Notes under the pieces: model-generated
The model's input: only the letters and a program-made list of their open reading frames with translations
The model's database searches: none
What the model was told of the DNA's origin: nothing
Source of the DNA: a virus
Strand: one strand, 5' to 3'
Virus record (IMG/VR): IMGVR_UViG_3300008625_000022
Location: 1-40,984 of that record
DNA length: 40,984 bases
Program-made: the position numbers and the translations under genes
In this document: piece after piece, positions 16,535-25,426 of the stretch
Position numbering within the stretch: the stretch's first letter is position 1
Layout of the letters: every line of letters starts with the position of its first letter

Positions 16535-18292
16535 ATGGTAGAATATCTTGACGGTGGTAGAATCCAAGGAAGTTCTACGGCAAACCCAGAAATACAAGGA
16601 TATGCTGGTGGTAATGCTACTTCAACAACACAATCAGCTGGAGGAGGAGGAGCTGGAGGAACAGCAACAGGTTCAGGTAACAAAAATGGTGGAATAGGAA
16701 AAGTAAATCCCATTGTAGGTTCAACTCATGGTGAATCATCAGGTGGTAGTTATTATTTAGCTGGTGGTGGAGGTGGAGCTGGCGAAGCATCAGGTGCATC
16801 AACTGGAGGACTTGGTGGAGGTGGAAACGGTGGCACGACCAATGCTCCAAGTTCAGAACCAACAAGTAGTTATGGTGGTGGAGCTGGTGGAGGTGGTAAT
16901 AGTGGTACTAATTATCCAAACGGTGCATCAGGAGTTGTAATATTAAAATTATTAACATCAGCAAGTTTTAGTTCATCAAATGCTACTTCAACTACAACAG
17001 GTTCATACACTATACTAACATACACTTCAACAAGTTCAAGTTCTTTCACAATATCATCAGGAACAGCAGATGTTCAATATCTTGTTGTAGCTGGAGGTGG
17101 TGCTTCAAAAGATAATTGGGGATATGCAGGAGGAGGTGGAGCTGGAGGATTTAGAACAGGAACTAAAACAGCAATGACTAGTGGCACATATACAGTAACC
17201 GTTGGAGCTGGTGGTGTTGGTGCTGGTTCTTCGACTACACCAGCAAATGGTGGTAATTCAGTATTTGCAGATATAACATCTTTAGGTGGTGGAGGAGGTG
17301 GTAGTTGGATTGTTAATAGTGGTACAGGTTTTGATGGTGGTTCTGGAGGAGGAGCTCAAGGTAATTCAGGTGGAGATGATGTAGGAGGTAGTGGTTATAC
17401 AACAACAACAAATGAAAAAGATTCAATAACAAACGTTCCTGAAAATACACGTTATGAAGAAACAGATACTCGTAAGATATACAGATGGAAATCAACACAA
17501 TTATCACCAAGTTTTCATTATAAATTTGATGAATCATCAGGTAATGTAATAAATCATGGTTCAGTATCAAGTGCAGATCTAACAGTTTCAGGTTTAACAA
17601 GAAGTGTATCAACGCCAAGTGGAATAGGTGATGGTATGAGTACACCTAGTAATAGTTCTGCTGATTATGCACAAAATACATCAAGAGTAAATGATTATAA
17701 ATTCATGCATGATGGAACTACAAAATGGTCAATTACATTTTGGTTATATCCAACAGATTTACCAGATTCGTCTACATGGACAGAAACTATGGTCTTTGGA
17801 AATATTTGGACAGATGATAATGGTATTGGTTTTGCAGTAAGAATGTCATACGATCAATCACCAACTTCATCATCATCAGCTAGAATCCAAACATTAATTG
17901 CAGATGGAAATTCAGGTATGCCTTTGAATGATCAATCACCTAATGGTATGATACCTGAGCTTAATGCTTGGCATTTCTATTGTATAACGTATGATCCAGA
18001 TTTAAGCAGTAATCATTTAACAGTAACAAGAGATGCAGCAACATCAGGGACAGGATTTCATCAGGGTAGTGAAGATAATAATACTTATTCAAGTTCAAAT
18101 CCAACAAGAAAAGTAACATACTTTGCAAGACCAACATCTAGTTATGATGGTGGGATGGCAGGTAGATTAGCACAAGTGATGATTTTTAAAGATAAAATAT
18201 TAACACAAGCAGAAAAGGTTGCACTTTACGCTGGTGGGAATGGAACAACAACTATTGCATTAGAAGAATGGAAAGAGAGAGGTACAGCATAA
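16535..18292 (+). CDS. Gly-rich adhesin with C-terminal LamG domain
   Basis: A 585-aa protein. Residues 1-290 are Gly/Ser/Thr-rich with many GGGG runs (LAGGGGGAGEASGASTGGLG), like Gly-rich tips of phage fibres, interrupted by FTISSGTADVQYLVVAGGG. Around residue 300 is NTRYEETDTRKIYRWKS, a motif that returns in the next two genes. Residues about 325-575 are a LamG/concanavalin-like domain (WSITFWLYPTDLPDS, NAWHFYCITYDPDL, GRLAQVMIFKDKILTQAEK). A receptor-binding virion protein is likely. It is in the fibre operon, 12 nt after the preceding stop. Confidence 0.7.
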   Translation: MVEYLDGGRIQGSSTANPEIQGYAGGNATSTTQSAGGGGAGGTATGSGNKNGGIGKVNPIVGSTHGESSGGSYYLAGGGGGAGEASGASTGGLGGGGNGGTTNAPSSEPTSSYGGGAGGGGNSGTNYPNGASGVVILKLLTSASFSSSNATSTTTGSYTILTYTSTSSSSFTISSGTADVQYLVVAGGGASKDNWGYAGGGGAGGFRTGTKTAMTSGTYTVTVGAGGVGAGSSTTPANGGNSVFADITSLGGGGGGSWIVNSGTGFDGGSGGGAQGNSGGDDVGGSGYTTTTNEKDSITNVPENTRYEETDTRKIYRWKSTQLSPSFHYKFDESSGNVINHGSVSSADLTVSGLTRSVSTPSGIGDGMSTPSNSSADYAQNTSRVNDYKFMHDGTTKWSITFWLYPTDLPDSSTWTETMVFGNIWTDDNGIGFAVRMSYDQSPTSSSSARIQTLIADGNSGMPLNDQSPNGMIPELNAWHFYCITYDPDLSSNHLTVTRDAATSGTGFHQGSEDNNTYSSSNPTRKVTYFARPTSSYDGGMAGRLAQVMIFKDKILTQAEKVALYAGGNGTTTIALEEWKERGTA

Positions 18293-18294
18293 AA

Positions 18295-21200
18295 ATGGCT
18301 ATAGAAAATCTCGGATCAAAACTTTACAGTGGAATTAAAACTGATAGAGTTAGTGATTCACTAGGAAGTTCAGCAGATGGAGCTAATACTGGAATTACAT
18401 TAGTTGATATTAATGATTATGCAACATTTAATGGTAGTAGTAGTTACATATCAACATCAGGAACACAAACCGATACAGATTTCCAAGCTAGTGAATCGTT
18501 TTCAGTAGCATTTTGGTTTAACTCAAGTGATTCAGGTGGTGCTGCTTTTATTGATAGATGGGGAACTCAAAACGGTAGTGGAAATAACGGTTGGTTAATT
18601 TTAAAGGATTCAGGCACAGCTTGTTCATTTAGACTTTCTAGTAATTGGGGTGCTAGTCCACAGGCAGCAATTAGAGTTGTCAGTAGTAGTAATAACGCAT
18701 TTGGTGATGGAAAATGGCATCATTTAGCTGTAACTTATGGTGGTAGTGGTCACACAAGTGTTAAGATATACATTGATGGTGCAGAAGACACAAGTGCATC
18801 AGCTAACATTACAGGTACAGTTGGTTCAATAACATACGGTTTGCCTTTGGAAATAGGTGCATACAGTTCTAGTCATAGTGATAAATATGATGGTTCTATG
18901 AAACAGGTTTTAATTTATAATGATGTAATAACATCAAGTGAAGTGAACACACTATACAATAGTGGAACGCCTGTCACAAGTCCTTCAACATCTAATTTAG
19001 TAGCACGTTATGATCTTGGAACAGATGCAAATGATTCACAGGGAAGTATTAATGGAACAGCAACAGGTGTAACTTGGGTTTCAGATGCTTACAAACTTGG
19101 CACAGGTGCTTATAGTTTTGATGAAAGTTCTAGTGGTAGAGTAGTATTTGGAAGTGCAAGTGATTGGCAATTCTTACATAATTCTAATTCAAAGTGGACA
19201 TTTGCAACGTGGTATAAAAGACCTACCAACTTCGCAGGTTCAATATCAGGTAATTTAACATTTTTAGCAGAAACAACTGATGGTGCTGGACATGGCATAG
19301 GTATAAAATACGATAATAGAGGTGGAACTAATCAGAATCATTTTCTACAAGTTGAAATGATCACGGATAGTAATCAATTAGTTGTTCAGCTACAAAAAAA
19401 TAATTTTTGGGCAGATGATGATGATTGGCATCATCTATGTATTACGTGGGATTCAACTATTGCAAACACTAACATGGTGGTATATTTAGATGGAGTTCAA
19501 GAAGCAACTGCAAATAAAACATCATATGCTCCAACAAATACAGATTCAGGTGATCCATTAACAATAGGTGGTGGTGTAGACGGTCATACTAGATATGGAG
19601 ATTGGACTTTAGACGATATTGGAATTTGGAAACGTGTTCTTACTGCAACAGAAATTTCAGATTTAGTAAATGAAACAGAAGATACACCAACAGTATCAAC
19701 ATTAAATGCAACTAATGGAACAACAAATTGGTCAACAGCTACATCTAAACTAACAAAGTCAGGCAACACAATAACATTTAGTGCAACAGGTGCTAGTAAT
19801 GATGAGGAAATTTACCTTGATTTACAAAATGCAAGTTATTTGGATGGTTCTAATGCCAGCGATGATGCTTGGACATTAAGATTCAAAGCTGATTTCACAT
19901 CTATCGGTGCTGGTGCTAATGCAACACACCAACAACTTCAATTTGGTATCTTTGATGCAACAAATCCTAGTGGTAATAATGGAAGTGGTGATGCCATAAT
20001 ATTTTATCTATCAAGTGCAGGAACCGTTAGTAATGCTGTAAATGGCGTTAATGGTGGAACAGGTGGTATTACATCAACAAACAACACACCTATTGCTTCA
20101 AGTGGTTCTGCCGTCACATATTATATTGAATTACAAAGAACAAGTTCATCAGCTATTCAGGCAAAAGTGTTTAGTGATGAATACGAAACACAGGTCGGTT
20201 CAACATTAAGTAAAACAGGTCTAAGTGGAATAACAGGCTTACGTTATCTAATGGTTAGATTATGGGGTGAAAGTGGTGCAGGGAACGGTGCAGTTGGTTC
20301 TGTCACAGCTATGAAGTTTTGGAATGATAAAACATCTGTAAAAACAATAAACGGTGCATTAGTTTCATCATTGAGTGACAAGTCAGAATTAAAGGCAAAT
20401 TATACTATGGATAGTACAAGTTTGGGTGCAACAGGAACATCAACTACAACTACAAGTGGTGCTACACAACAAGGATCTCAAAGTTCAAGTAATCAAACCA
20501 CAGCTCATGTAACAAGTGGTTCTAATACAGGTTTAAAATTCACATCAACTCACAATGGCACTGGTTCTGCTATTGGAACATTCAATCTTGGTTCAGCATT
20601 GGCATCAAAATGGTTAATACAGGTATCTTTTACAACTGGAAGTAGTTATACAGCTTCTGGAAACGGTATGTTTGCGTTTGGTCTATCTGACAAATCAACA
20701 TATTCTAGTTCAGAACATATGAATACAAACTCTAGTGGTGATACAGTAAATTGGATATATCATATAGGAGACAACAGTACCAATGATAGGAAAGATAGAA
20801 TACGAACAATACTTAATGGTACTGGTTCAGATGGAACAGCATCTGCACAACATTCATGGGAAGATAGTACAACATATTATTATGAAATGAGTTATGATGG
20901 ATCAACAGTAACAGTTCAAAGAAAAACAGATGATACCTATGCAACTAATCACAGTAATGGTGCTGTCACAAAATCAACATCAGGTATAACTGGATTACAA
21001 TATTTCAACTGGGGTTCGACTGATAATGGTGGAAGTCAAGGTGGATTCAATGTAACACTAAATACTATTAAAATTTTTGATGGTATATCATCAAATGTAG
21101 GTTGTAAAAACGACTTTTCAGCAACAAGTGACTTGGATGGATTAACAGGTGTAAGGACAAATTCTATCTTCCAACAAACAGATGATACGCCTTCTTACTG

Positions 21201-21876
21201 GTGGTATGATGGTACGGATTGGAAATTAGATGGAATTGCACAACTAGATATTAATTTCAGTTCAGATAATTTTGTTGATAGTACATCATTAATTGGTGTC
21301 GATACTACTAATACGAGATTGGATTATGATATTAGAAGGCACAGTACAAATGATATATCATCATACGATTTCGGTGAAGGTGAAATTTCAAATTCAAAGT
21401 GGGTTCTTAGATTTAAACTAACAACTGATACTATTACTGGTGGTGGATCATCACATAAGATGGCGTTCTTTGGATTATCTAGTGGAATTGGAAGTTGGTC
21501 TTCAAGTGTCGATAAAATTGGTTTTCATCACCAAATATCATCAAATTCGGCAGAACGAGACATACACCCTTCCTATGGCGATGGTGCAGATTATAATTCA
21601 GGTAGTCAAAGTGAATTATCAACAGCACTTACAAACAGTCAAACCCATTACTATGAATTAACTAGATTATCAGAAACAAAATATAGGATAAAAATTAGAA
21701 GTGGTTCTCATAGTGGTACGCTTGTTGAAGATGAAGAATATACTATACCATCAACCATTCAAAATTTACGTTACTTTGTAATAGTTAATGATAATAGTTA
21801 TTCAGTTAGTGGTTCACTTGTAGGATATATTAATGACTTAAAATTCCAAAACGGAAGGAGTACGTGGTTAGAATGA
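18295..21876 (+). CDS. Giant multidomain adhesin (two LamG plus three related beta modules)
   Basis: A 1193-aa protein; ATG 18295 was chosen because it follows the preceding stop by 2 nt. Residues about 35-240 and 250-460 are LamG domains (GKWHHLAVTYGG...VKIYIDGAED; DWHHLCITWDS...MVVYLDGVQE). The remaining part holds three related modules of about 200 residues (about 465-690, 690-940, 980-1193), each with a W.LRFK or KWLIQVSF start, a YYYEL/YYIELQR core and an end like MKFWND / IKIFDG / LKFQNG. SIFQQTDDTPSYWWYDGTDW lies before the third. Likely a surface carbohydrate-binding tail protein. Confidence 0.7.
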   Translation: MAIENLGSKLYSGIKTDRVSDSLGSSADGANTGITLVDINDYATFNGSSSYISTSGTQTDTDFQASESFSVAFWFNSSDSGGAAFIDRWGTQNGSGNNGWLILKDSGTACSFRLSSNWGASPQAAIRVVSSSNNAFGDGKWHHLAVTYGGSGHTSVKIYIDGAEDTSASANITGTVGSITYGLPLEIGAYSSSHSDKYDGSMKQVLIYNDVITSSEVNTLYNSGTPVTSPSTSNLVARYDLGTDANDSQGSINGTATGVTWVSDAYKLGTGAYSFDESSSGRVVFGSASDWQFLHNSNSKWTFATWYKRPTNFAGSISGNLTFLAETTDGAGHGIGIKYDNRGGTNQNHFLQVEMITDSNQLVVQLQKNNFWADDDDWHHLCITWDSTIANTNMVVYLDGVQEATANKTSYAPTNTDSGDPLTIGGGVDGHTRYGDWTLDDIGIWKRVLTATEISDLVNETEDTPTVSTLNATNGTTNWSTATSKLTKSGNTITFSATGASNDEEIYLDLQNASYLDGSNASDDAWTLRFKADFTSIGAGANATHQQLQFGIFDATNPSGNNGSGDAIIFYLSSAGTVSNAVNGVNGGTGGITSTNNTPIASSGSAVTYYIELQRTSSSAIQAKVFSDEYETQVGSTLSKTGLSGITGLRYLMVRLWGESGAGNGAVGSVTAMKFWNDKTSVKTINGALVSSLSDKSELKANYTMDSTSLGATGTSTTTTSGATQQGSQSSSNQTTAHVTSGSNTGLKFTSTHNGTGSAIGTFNLGSALASKWLIQVSFTTGSSYTASGNGMFAFGLSDKSTYSSSEHMNTNSSGDTVNWIYHIGDNSTNDRKDRIRTILNGTGSDGTASAQHSWEDSTTYYYEMSYDGSTVTVQRKTDDTYATNHSNGAVTKSTSGITGLQYFNWGSTDNGGSQGGFNVTLNTIKIFDGISSNVGCKNDFSATSDLDGLTGVRTNSIFQQTDDTPSYWWYDGTDWKLDGIAQLDINFSSDNFVDSTSLIGVDTTNTRLDYDIRRHSTNDISSYDFGEGEISNSKWVLRFKLTTDTITGGGSSHKMAFFGLSSGIGSWSSSVDKIGFHHQISSNSAERDIHPSYGDGADYNSGSQSELSTALTNSQTHYYELTRLSETKYRIKIRSGSHSGTLVEDEEYTIPSTIQNLRYFVIVNDNSYSVSGSLVGYINDLKFQNGRSTWLE

Positions 21877-22730
21877 CAGATTACAAAGCAAGTAAACGCA
21901 TTGTTGGAACGAGTGCAGAGAGGACGGCACTTTCTCCAACAAAGGCACTGTCAAATACAGGCGTTTCAACATCAAATCTAAAGGCGTATTACAACTTCAA
22001 CGAATCGTCTGGAAACATAACAAACCAGCAGACAACAGGCGACGGTTTGGGAAGTGCAGCAGACATTACCATATCAGGTGCAACATATTCGCAGACAGGA
22101 AAGGTAGGAAATGCGTTATCGTTTGACGGATCTGATGATTATGGAGAATTAGGATCATCAACATCACAATGGAATTTTATACATGGCACAGGAGATTGGA
22201 CAATTAATTTTTGGGTTAATCATACATCATTCACATCTGAAGATAGATATTTTAGCAATATGGACAGCACAGAGACAAAAGGTATTAACATGTATCAATC
22301 TACTACTTCGCTAGGATTGGCGTTAAAGTCTGGAAGTGGATGGATGCATAATGGTAACTTGGCATATAATCAGACATTATCAACAGGAACGTGGTATATG
22401 ATTACAGTAACATGTGATTATTCATTAAGTTCTGCAAATTATACTGTTTATGTTAACGGAACTGCACAGGGAACAGGTAACAGAGCAACAACTGGATCGA
22501 CTGGTGATACTGAATATTCATTAAAAGCCATGTGTAGAGGAAACGCAGCTGATAAATTTGCTCATGGTTTACTTGATGAGGTATCATTATGGGATAGGTT
22601 ATTAACAACCAGCGAAATATCTACAATTTACAAGGCAGATCCAAACCTGCAAGCCAACTCAATCTTTGAGGAAACTGACACTGGAAAACATTACATTTGG
22701 TCAGGTTCAGCATGGACAGAGATAGTATAA
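21873..22730 (+). CDS. LamG-domain tail adhesin
   Basis: A 285-aa protein whose ATG overlaps the preceding stop (ATGA). After a short N-terminal anchor (TDYKASKRIVGTSAERTALS), residues about 40-255 form a LamG domain (LKAYYNFNESSGNITN, WTINFWVNHTSF, TWYMITVTCDYS, YTVYVNGTAQG, GLLDEVSLWDRLLTTSEI). It closes with SIFEETDTGKHYIWSGSAWT, the recurrent motif of this operon. The first roughly 270 bases use C- and G-ending codons and CpG more than the remainder, which suggests recombination of the anchor part. Confidence 0.7.
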   Translation: MTDYKASKRIVGTSAERTALSPTKALSNTGVSTSNLKAYYNFNESSGNITNQQTTGDGLGSAADITISGATYSQTGKVGNALSFDGSDDYGELGSSTSQWNFIHGTGDWTINFWVNHTSFTSEDRYFSNMDSTETKGINMYQSTTSLGLALKSGSGWMHNGNLAYNQTLSTGTWYMITVTCDYSLSSANYTVYVNGTAQGTGNRATTGSTGDTEYSLKAMCRGNAADKFAHGLLDEVSLWDRLLTTSEISTIYKADPNLQANSIFEETDTGKHYIWSGSAWTEIV

Positions 22731-22731
22731 C

Positions 22732-23985
22732 ATGTCATATCAAAACACATTTCAGCAAACTGTATTTCAGGGAGCTGGAGTATTTCAGGGTGGAATAAGA
22801 ACAGTTGTAGTAGATGAAGATGAGAATATATTACAAAGAAGAAACCTATTCCAAAGAAGTGTTTTTCAAACAAATGTATTTCAGCATAGACCAGCAGATG
22901 ATGTAGATGGTTATGTTAAAGTAATGGAATTGGTTAGACATTCCAATGAGCTACAACAAGTGTTAGAACCTGTAAGTGCCTTCCAAGACTCTGCATTCCA
23001 AGATAATGTATTCCAACAGGAAGCCAAAAAGGGTATTATTAGAGCATTGGGTGCTGTAAAATCTATTGTAGAAATTTTCAATATAACTGATAGTGATTCT
23101 GACAATGCTCATAATAAAGTATTAGGTTTTAATAAATTTATTAATGAGACATTAAGGATTCAAAACATCACAGGTACGTTATCATATAGGGATAGATTCT
23201 TTTTAATTGGTGAAACATTGAATGTCACTGATCTTCCTACAAGACTAAGAGCAAGATTTAGATTTGCAAATGAGGACATGCATATTATTGACTTTGATGG
23301 CAGATTAAAAGGAATAATAAGAGCTATAAATGAAGTAATGCAATTATTGGAACCAGTGAGTGCCTTCCAAAATTCTGCATTCCAAGATAATGTGTTCCAA
23401 ACTTTAGTACGAAAAGGAATAGTAAGGGCTATGGGATTTGCAAGAACAGCACCTATGGAGATTATGAACATATCTGAAGTAGTTCCAAGATTGAGTCTAA
23501 TAATAAGATTTGAAAATGCCGTAGTAAACATTGCAACAGCTACACATAAGGCATTCGGTTATAATAGATTTGGAAATGATAACATTAGTATGAGTGAGAC
23601 AACAGGAAGTCCAAGAGAAATGTCAAGATTTGAAAACGCTGTGGTTAATGTGTCAGAAACACTGGCAAAACAGAGAACTTTAATCAGACGTATAGCTGAA
23701 ACCATGAATTTGGCAGAAGTTCCTTACATATTCAGATTAAGAATAAGAGCAATAGCAGAAACATTAAACATCGCAGAGGCATTAGCCAAACAAAGAAGTT
23801 GGATTATTCGTGTGAATGAAACTGTTAATATTGTAGAGTCATTCTTTAAGAAGAGGATTCATACAATCTCACCAACAAGAAGTACACGAGGATTTAACAG
23901 GGTTAAGAGTTCACGCCTATACAACAGAGTTAGAGGAGCAAAACTATTTAACAGACGAAAATCAACTAAAGGTGCTAGTCGATGA
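22732..23985 (+). CDS. FQ-repeat / 20-residue-repeat protein
   Basis: A 417-aa protein. The N-terminus and two later blocks carry FQxxx pentads (TFQQTVFQGAGVFQG; SAFQDSAFQDNVFQ; SAFQNSAFQDNVFQ). From about residue 250 comes a roughly 20-residue repeat of the form RFENAVVNVSETLAKQRTL / IRRIAETMNLAEVPYIFRLR / IRAIAETLNIAEALAKQRSW / IIRVNETVNIVESFFKKRIH. The C-terminus is very basic (about residues 385-417). FQ pentads occur in marine phage proteins of unknown function. Position among tail genes suggests a virion filament or coat; no enzyme motif. Confidence 0.6.
   Translation: MSYQNTFQQTVFQGAGVFQGGIRTVVVDEDENILQRRNLFQRSVFQTNVFQHRPADDVDGYVKVMELVRHSNELQQVLEPVSAFQDSAFQDNVFQQEAKKGIIRALGAVKSIVEIFNITDSDSDNAHNKVLGFNKFINETLRIQNITGTLSYRDRFFLIGETLNVTDLPTRLRARFRFANEDMHIIDFDGRLKGIIRAINEVMQLLEPVSAFQNSAFQDNVFQTLVRKGIVRAMGFARTAPMEIMNISEVVPRLSLIIRFENAVVNIATATHKAFGYNRFGNDNISMSETTGSPREMSRFENAVVNVSETLAKQRTLIRRIAETMNLAEVPYIFRLRIRAIAETLNIAEALAKQRSWIIRVNETVNIVESFFKKRIHTISPTRSTRGFNRVKSSRLYNRVRGAKLFNRRKSTKGASR
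22963..23016 (+). repeat. 54-bp direct repeat, copy 1
   Basis: Near-identical to 23347-23400; codes for LEPVSAFQDSAFQDNVFQ. A recent internal duplication in the FQ-repeat gene. Confidence 0.8.
23347..23400 (+). repeat. 54-bp direct repeat, copy 2
   Basis: Near-identical to 22963-23016, 384 nt downstream in the same frame; codes for LEPVSAFQNSAFQDNVFQ. Confidence 0.8.
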
Positions 23986-24335
23986 GTCAAAATATGATAG
24001 GAAGAGCAATTGAATATAGAGTGAAAGCAGGGTCACGAGCAACAATATATATCAATATTTTAGATGCAGATGGAAACGCAAAAGCATTAACTGACACATC
24101 ATTATATGGAAGTGCAACTTGGAAAGTTTGGAAACCTGATGGTACATTAATCATAAATGGTGCATGTACATTCTCTGATAGATCAAGTGGTGAAATAGCA
24201 TATACTTTGTCAGCTACCGATACAGCAGTTACAAACGCTGGTAATTGGGAAGGCGAAGTAGAGATAAAGAGTTCATCCAATGTAATGACAGAACAATCAA
24301 AAACTTTTAATTTCATAATAGAGGAGAGTTACTAA
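23982..24335 (+). CDS. BppU-like N-terminal baseplate domain protein
   Basis: A 117-aa, beta-rich protein whose ATG overlaps the preceding stop (ATGA). It holds IYINILDADGNAKALTD, ATWKVWKPDGTLIINGACTF and AGNWEGEVEIKSSSN ... SKTFNFII, the usual pattern of the small beta-sandwich at the N-terminus of baseplate upper proteins, where it docks receptor-binding proteins to the baseplate. Here it stands alone without the binding part, which may be supplied by the adhesins upstream. Confidence 0.65.
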   Translation: MSQNMIGRAIEYRVKAGSRATIYINILDADGNAKALTDTSLYGSATWKVWKPDGTLIINGACTFSDRSSGEIAYTLSATDTAVTNAGNWEGEVEIKSSSNVMTEQSKTFNFIIEESY

Positions 24336-24457
24336 TGGCAGATATAGTGATAAATGCAAATTCATGTAAAGAGTGTGGGCATTCACAGAAAGAACATGCT
24401 GATAATCATGGTTGCAAAGTAAAAGATTGTAACTGTAACAGTATAGGAACATATTAG
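24335..24457 (+). CDS. Zinc-knuckle microprotein, 40 aa
   Basis: A short ORF starts within the preceding stop (TAATG). It contains SCKECGHSQKEHADNHGCKV followed by CNCNS, that is CxxC, two or three His and a CxxxxCxC group, enough for one or two zinc sites. A similar CxxCxxxxxEH occurs in the first gene of the window. Last gene of the fibre operon; the next promoter starts 6 nt later. Function unknown. Confidence 0.6.
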   Translation: MADIVINANSCKECGHSQKEHADNHGCKVKDCNCNSIGTY

Positions 24458-24462
24458 GTACG

Positions 24463-24470
24463 TTTATATT
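24463..24470 (+). promoter_or_regulatory. TATA box for the nuclease/packaging operon
   Basis: Octamer tttatatt begins 30 nt before the TTG at 24493 and supports that unusual start. Confidence 0.7.
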
Positions 24471-24492
24471 ACCTATTTTTACATCATTTGTA

Positions 24493-25254
24493 TTGATAAA
24501 ATTAGAGGATATTAGTAATAAAGTATATTTTGACTTTAGAAAGGCTCAACTTGAGGCAATGAAAACAGAGAGATTAGGTGTTATACATGTGTCAGACCTT
24601 ATCAAACCATGTCTAAGAAATGTCATGTATAGTAAATTAACTCCAAACACAGGAACAGATACAGAGGATATTAAGAGTCTTTACATTGGTCAGGCTATTC
24701 ATAATGCTTCAATGGTTGCAGATGAGAAACATCATGAAATGTTTCTAGGATATAATTATGTAACAGATGAACCAATATCATATAAAGATGCAAAAAATCT
24801 ACCTGAAAACGACCCAAAACATTTAGACATAATATATGGTAGTATAGATGATTTAGTTAAGGTAGGTACTGAGTGGGTTATTACAGATAAAAAAACTACA
24901 GGTTCAATAGATTACTTTAGTAAAGCAAGATCACAACCTAGTGAATCTCATGTTCTACAGATTAACAGATATAGAGTTTTACTTAAAAAATGCTATGGTA
25001 TAGATGCAAAATATGGTGCTGTTATATATGTATCAAACACTATCTCAAAGGAGAAAAGAGATAAACCAGTAGTACTATCATTTAAACTACAACCAATAGA
25101 AGAGACTTTACAAGATATGGTCATAAAATCAAAAATAATAAAAGAATCATTAACAGATAGAACATTACCAGAAAGAACAAAATGTTTTTTGTGTGATGGA
25201 TTCTGTAAGTTTGCTACAAAGTGTTTTGGGGAGGATAGTGATAAAATTGATTGA
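24493..25254 (+). CDS. Cas4/RecB-like PD-(D/E)xK nuclease with Fe-S cysteines
   Basis: A 253-aa protein started at TTG by promoter spacing. It has GQAIHN (His of motif I), GSIDD (D120), DKK (D132-x-K134) and LQINRYRVLL (the QxxxY motif), the order of the RecB/Cas4 nuclease core. Cys40 and a C-terminal C231-x2-C234-x3-C238-x5-C244 match the four cysteines that hold the Fe-S cluster of Cas4. Such enzymes cut single-stranded DNA ends. No cas1 or cas2 and no repeat array is nearby, so this is a viral repair or recombination nuclease, not a CRISPR component. Confidence 0.8.
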   Translation: MIKLEDISNKVYFDFRKAQLEAMKTERLGVIHVSDLIKPCLRNVMYSKLTPNTGTDTEDIKSLYIGQAIHNASMVADEKHHEMFLGYNYVTDEPISYKDAKNLPENDPKHLDIIYGSIDDLVKVGTEWVITDKKTTGSIDYFSKARSQPSESHVLQINRYRVLLKKCYGIDAKYGAVIYVSNTISKEKRDKPVVLSFKLQPIEETLQDMVIKSKIIKESLTDRTLPERTKCFLCDGFCKFATKCFGEDSDKID

Positions 25255-25426
25255 TGAGGGTTCTATAAGAAATATGTTACTTTATCAGAAAGAAGAATTA
25301 CTTCATGAAAACCCAGATCCAGATGAATTTCAAGTTCCTAAAAGATTCTTAGAAATGACTGATGATGAAAGAAGGGGATTTATACGTGGATTAAGATGGG
25401 TCATCAGTGAAGATGACCTTAGATGA
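25238..25426 (+). CDS. Hypothetical acidic 62-aa protein
   Basis: It starts at GTG 25238, just after GGGGAGGA (25227-25234), one of the few Shine-Dalgarno-like sequences in this window, and overlaps the end of the nuclease gene. A TTG at 25247 is another possible start. The sequence reads LLYQKEELLHENPDPDEFQV then RFLEMTDDERRGFIRGLRWV. No family recognised. It overlaps the next gene by ATGA, so it belongs to the nuclease operon. Confidence 0.6.
   Translation: MIKLIDEGSIRNMLLYQKEELLHENPDPDEFQVPKRFLEMTDDERRGFIRGLRWVISEDDLR

Noticed and set aside
16617-16865. Leu/His-rich reverse ORF
   Set aside because: It is the antisense of the Gly-rich repeats (GGTGGA read backwards) with no other support.
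24493-25254. CRISPR adaptation gene because of Cas4 similarity
   Set aside because: No cas1, cas2 or array anywhere in the window; neighbours are viral packaging genes.
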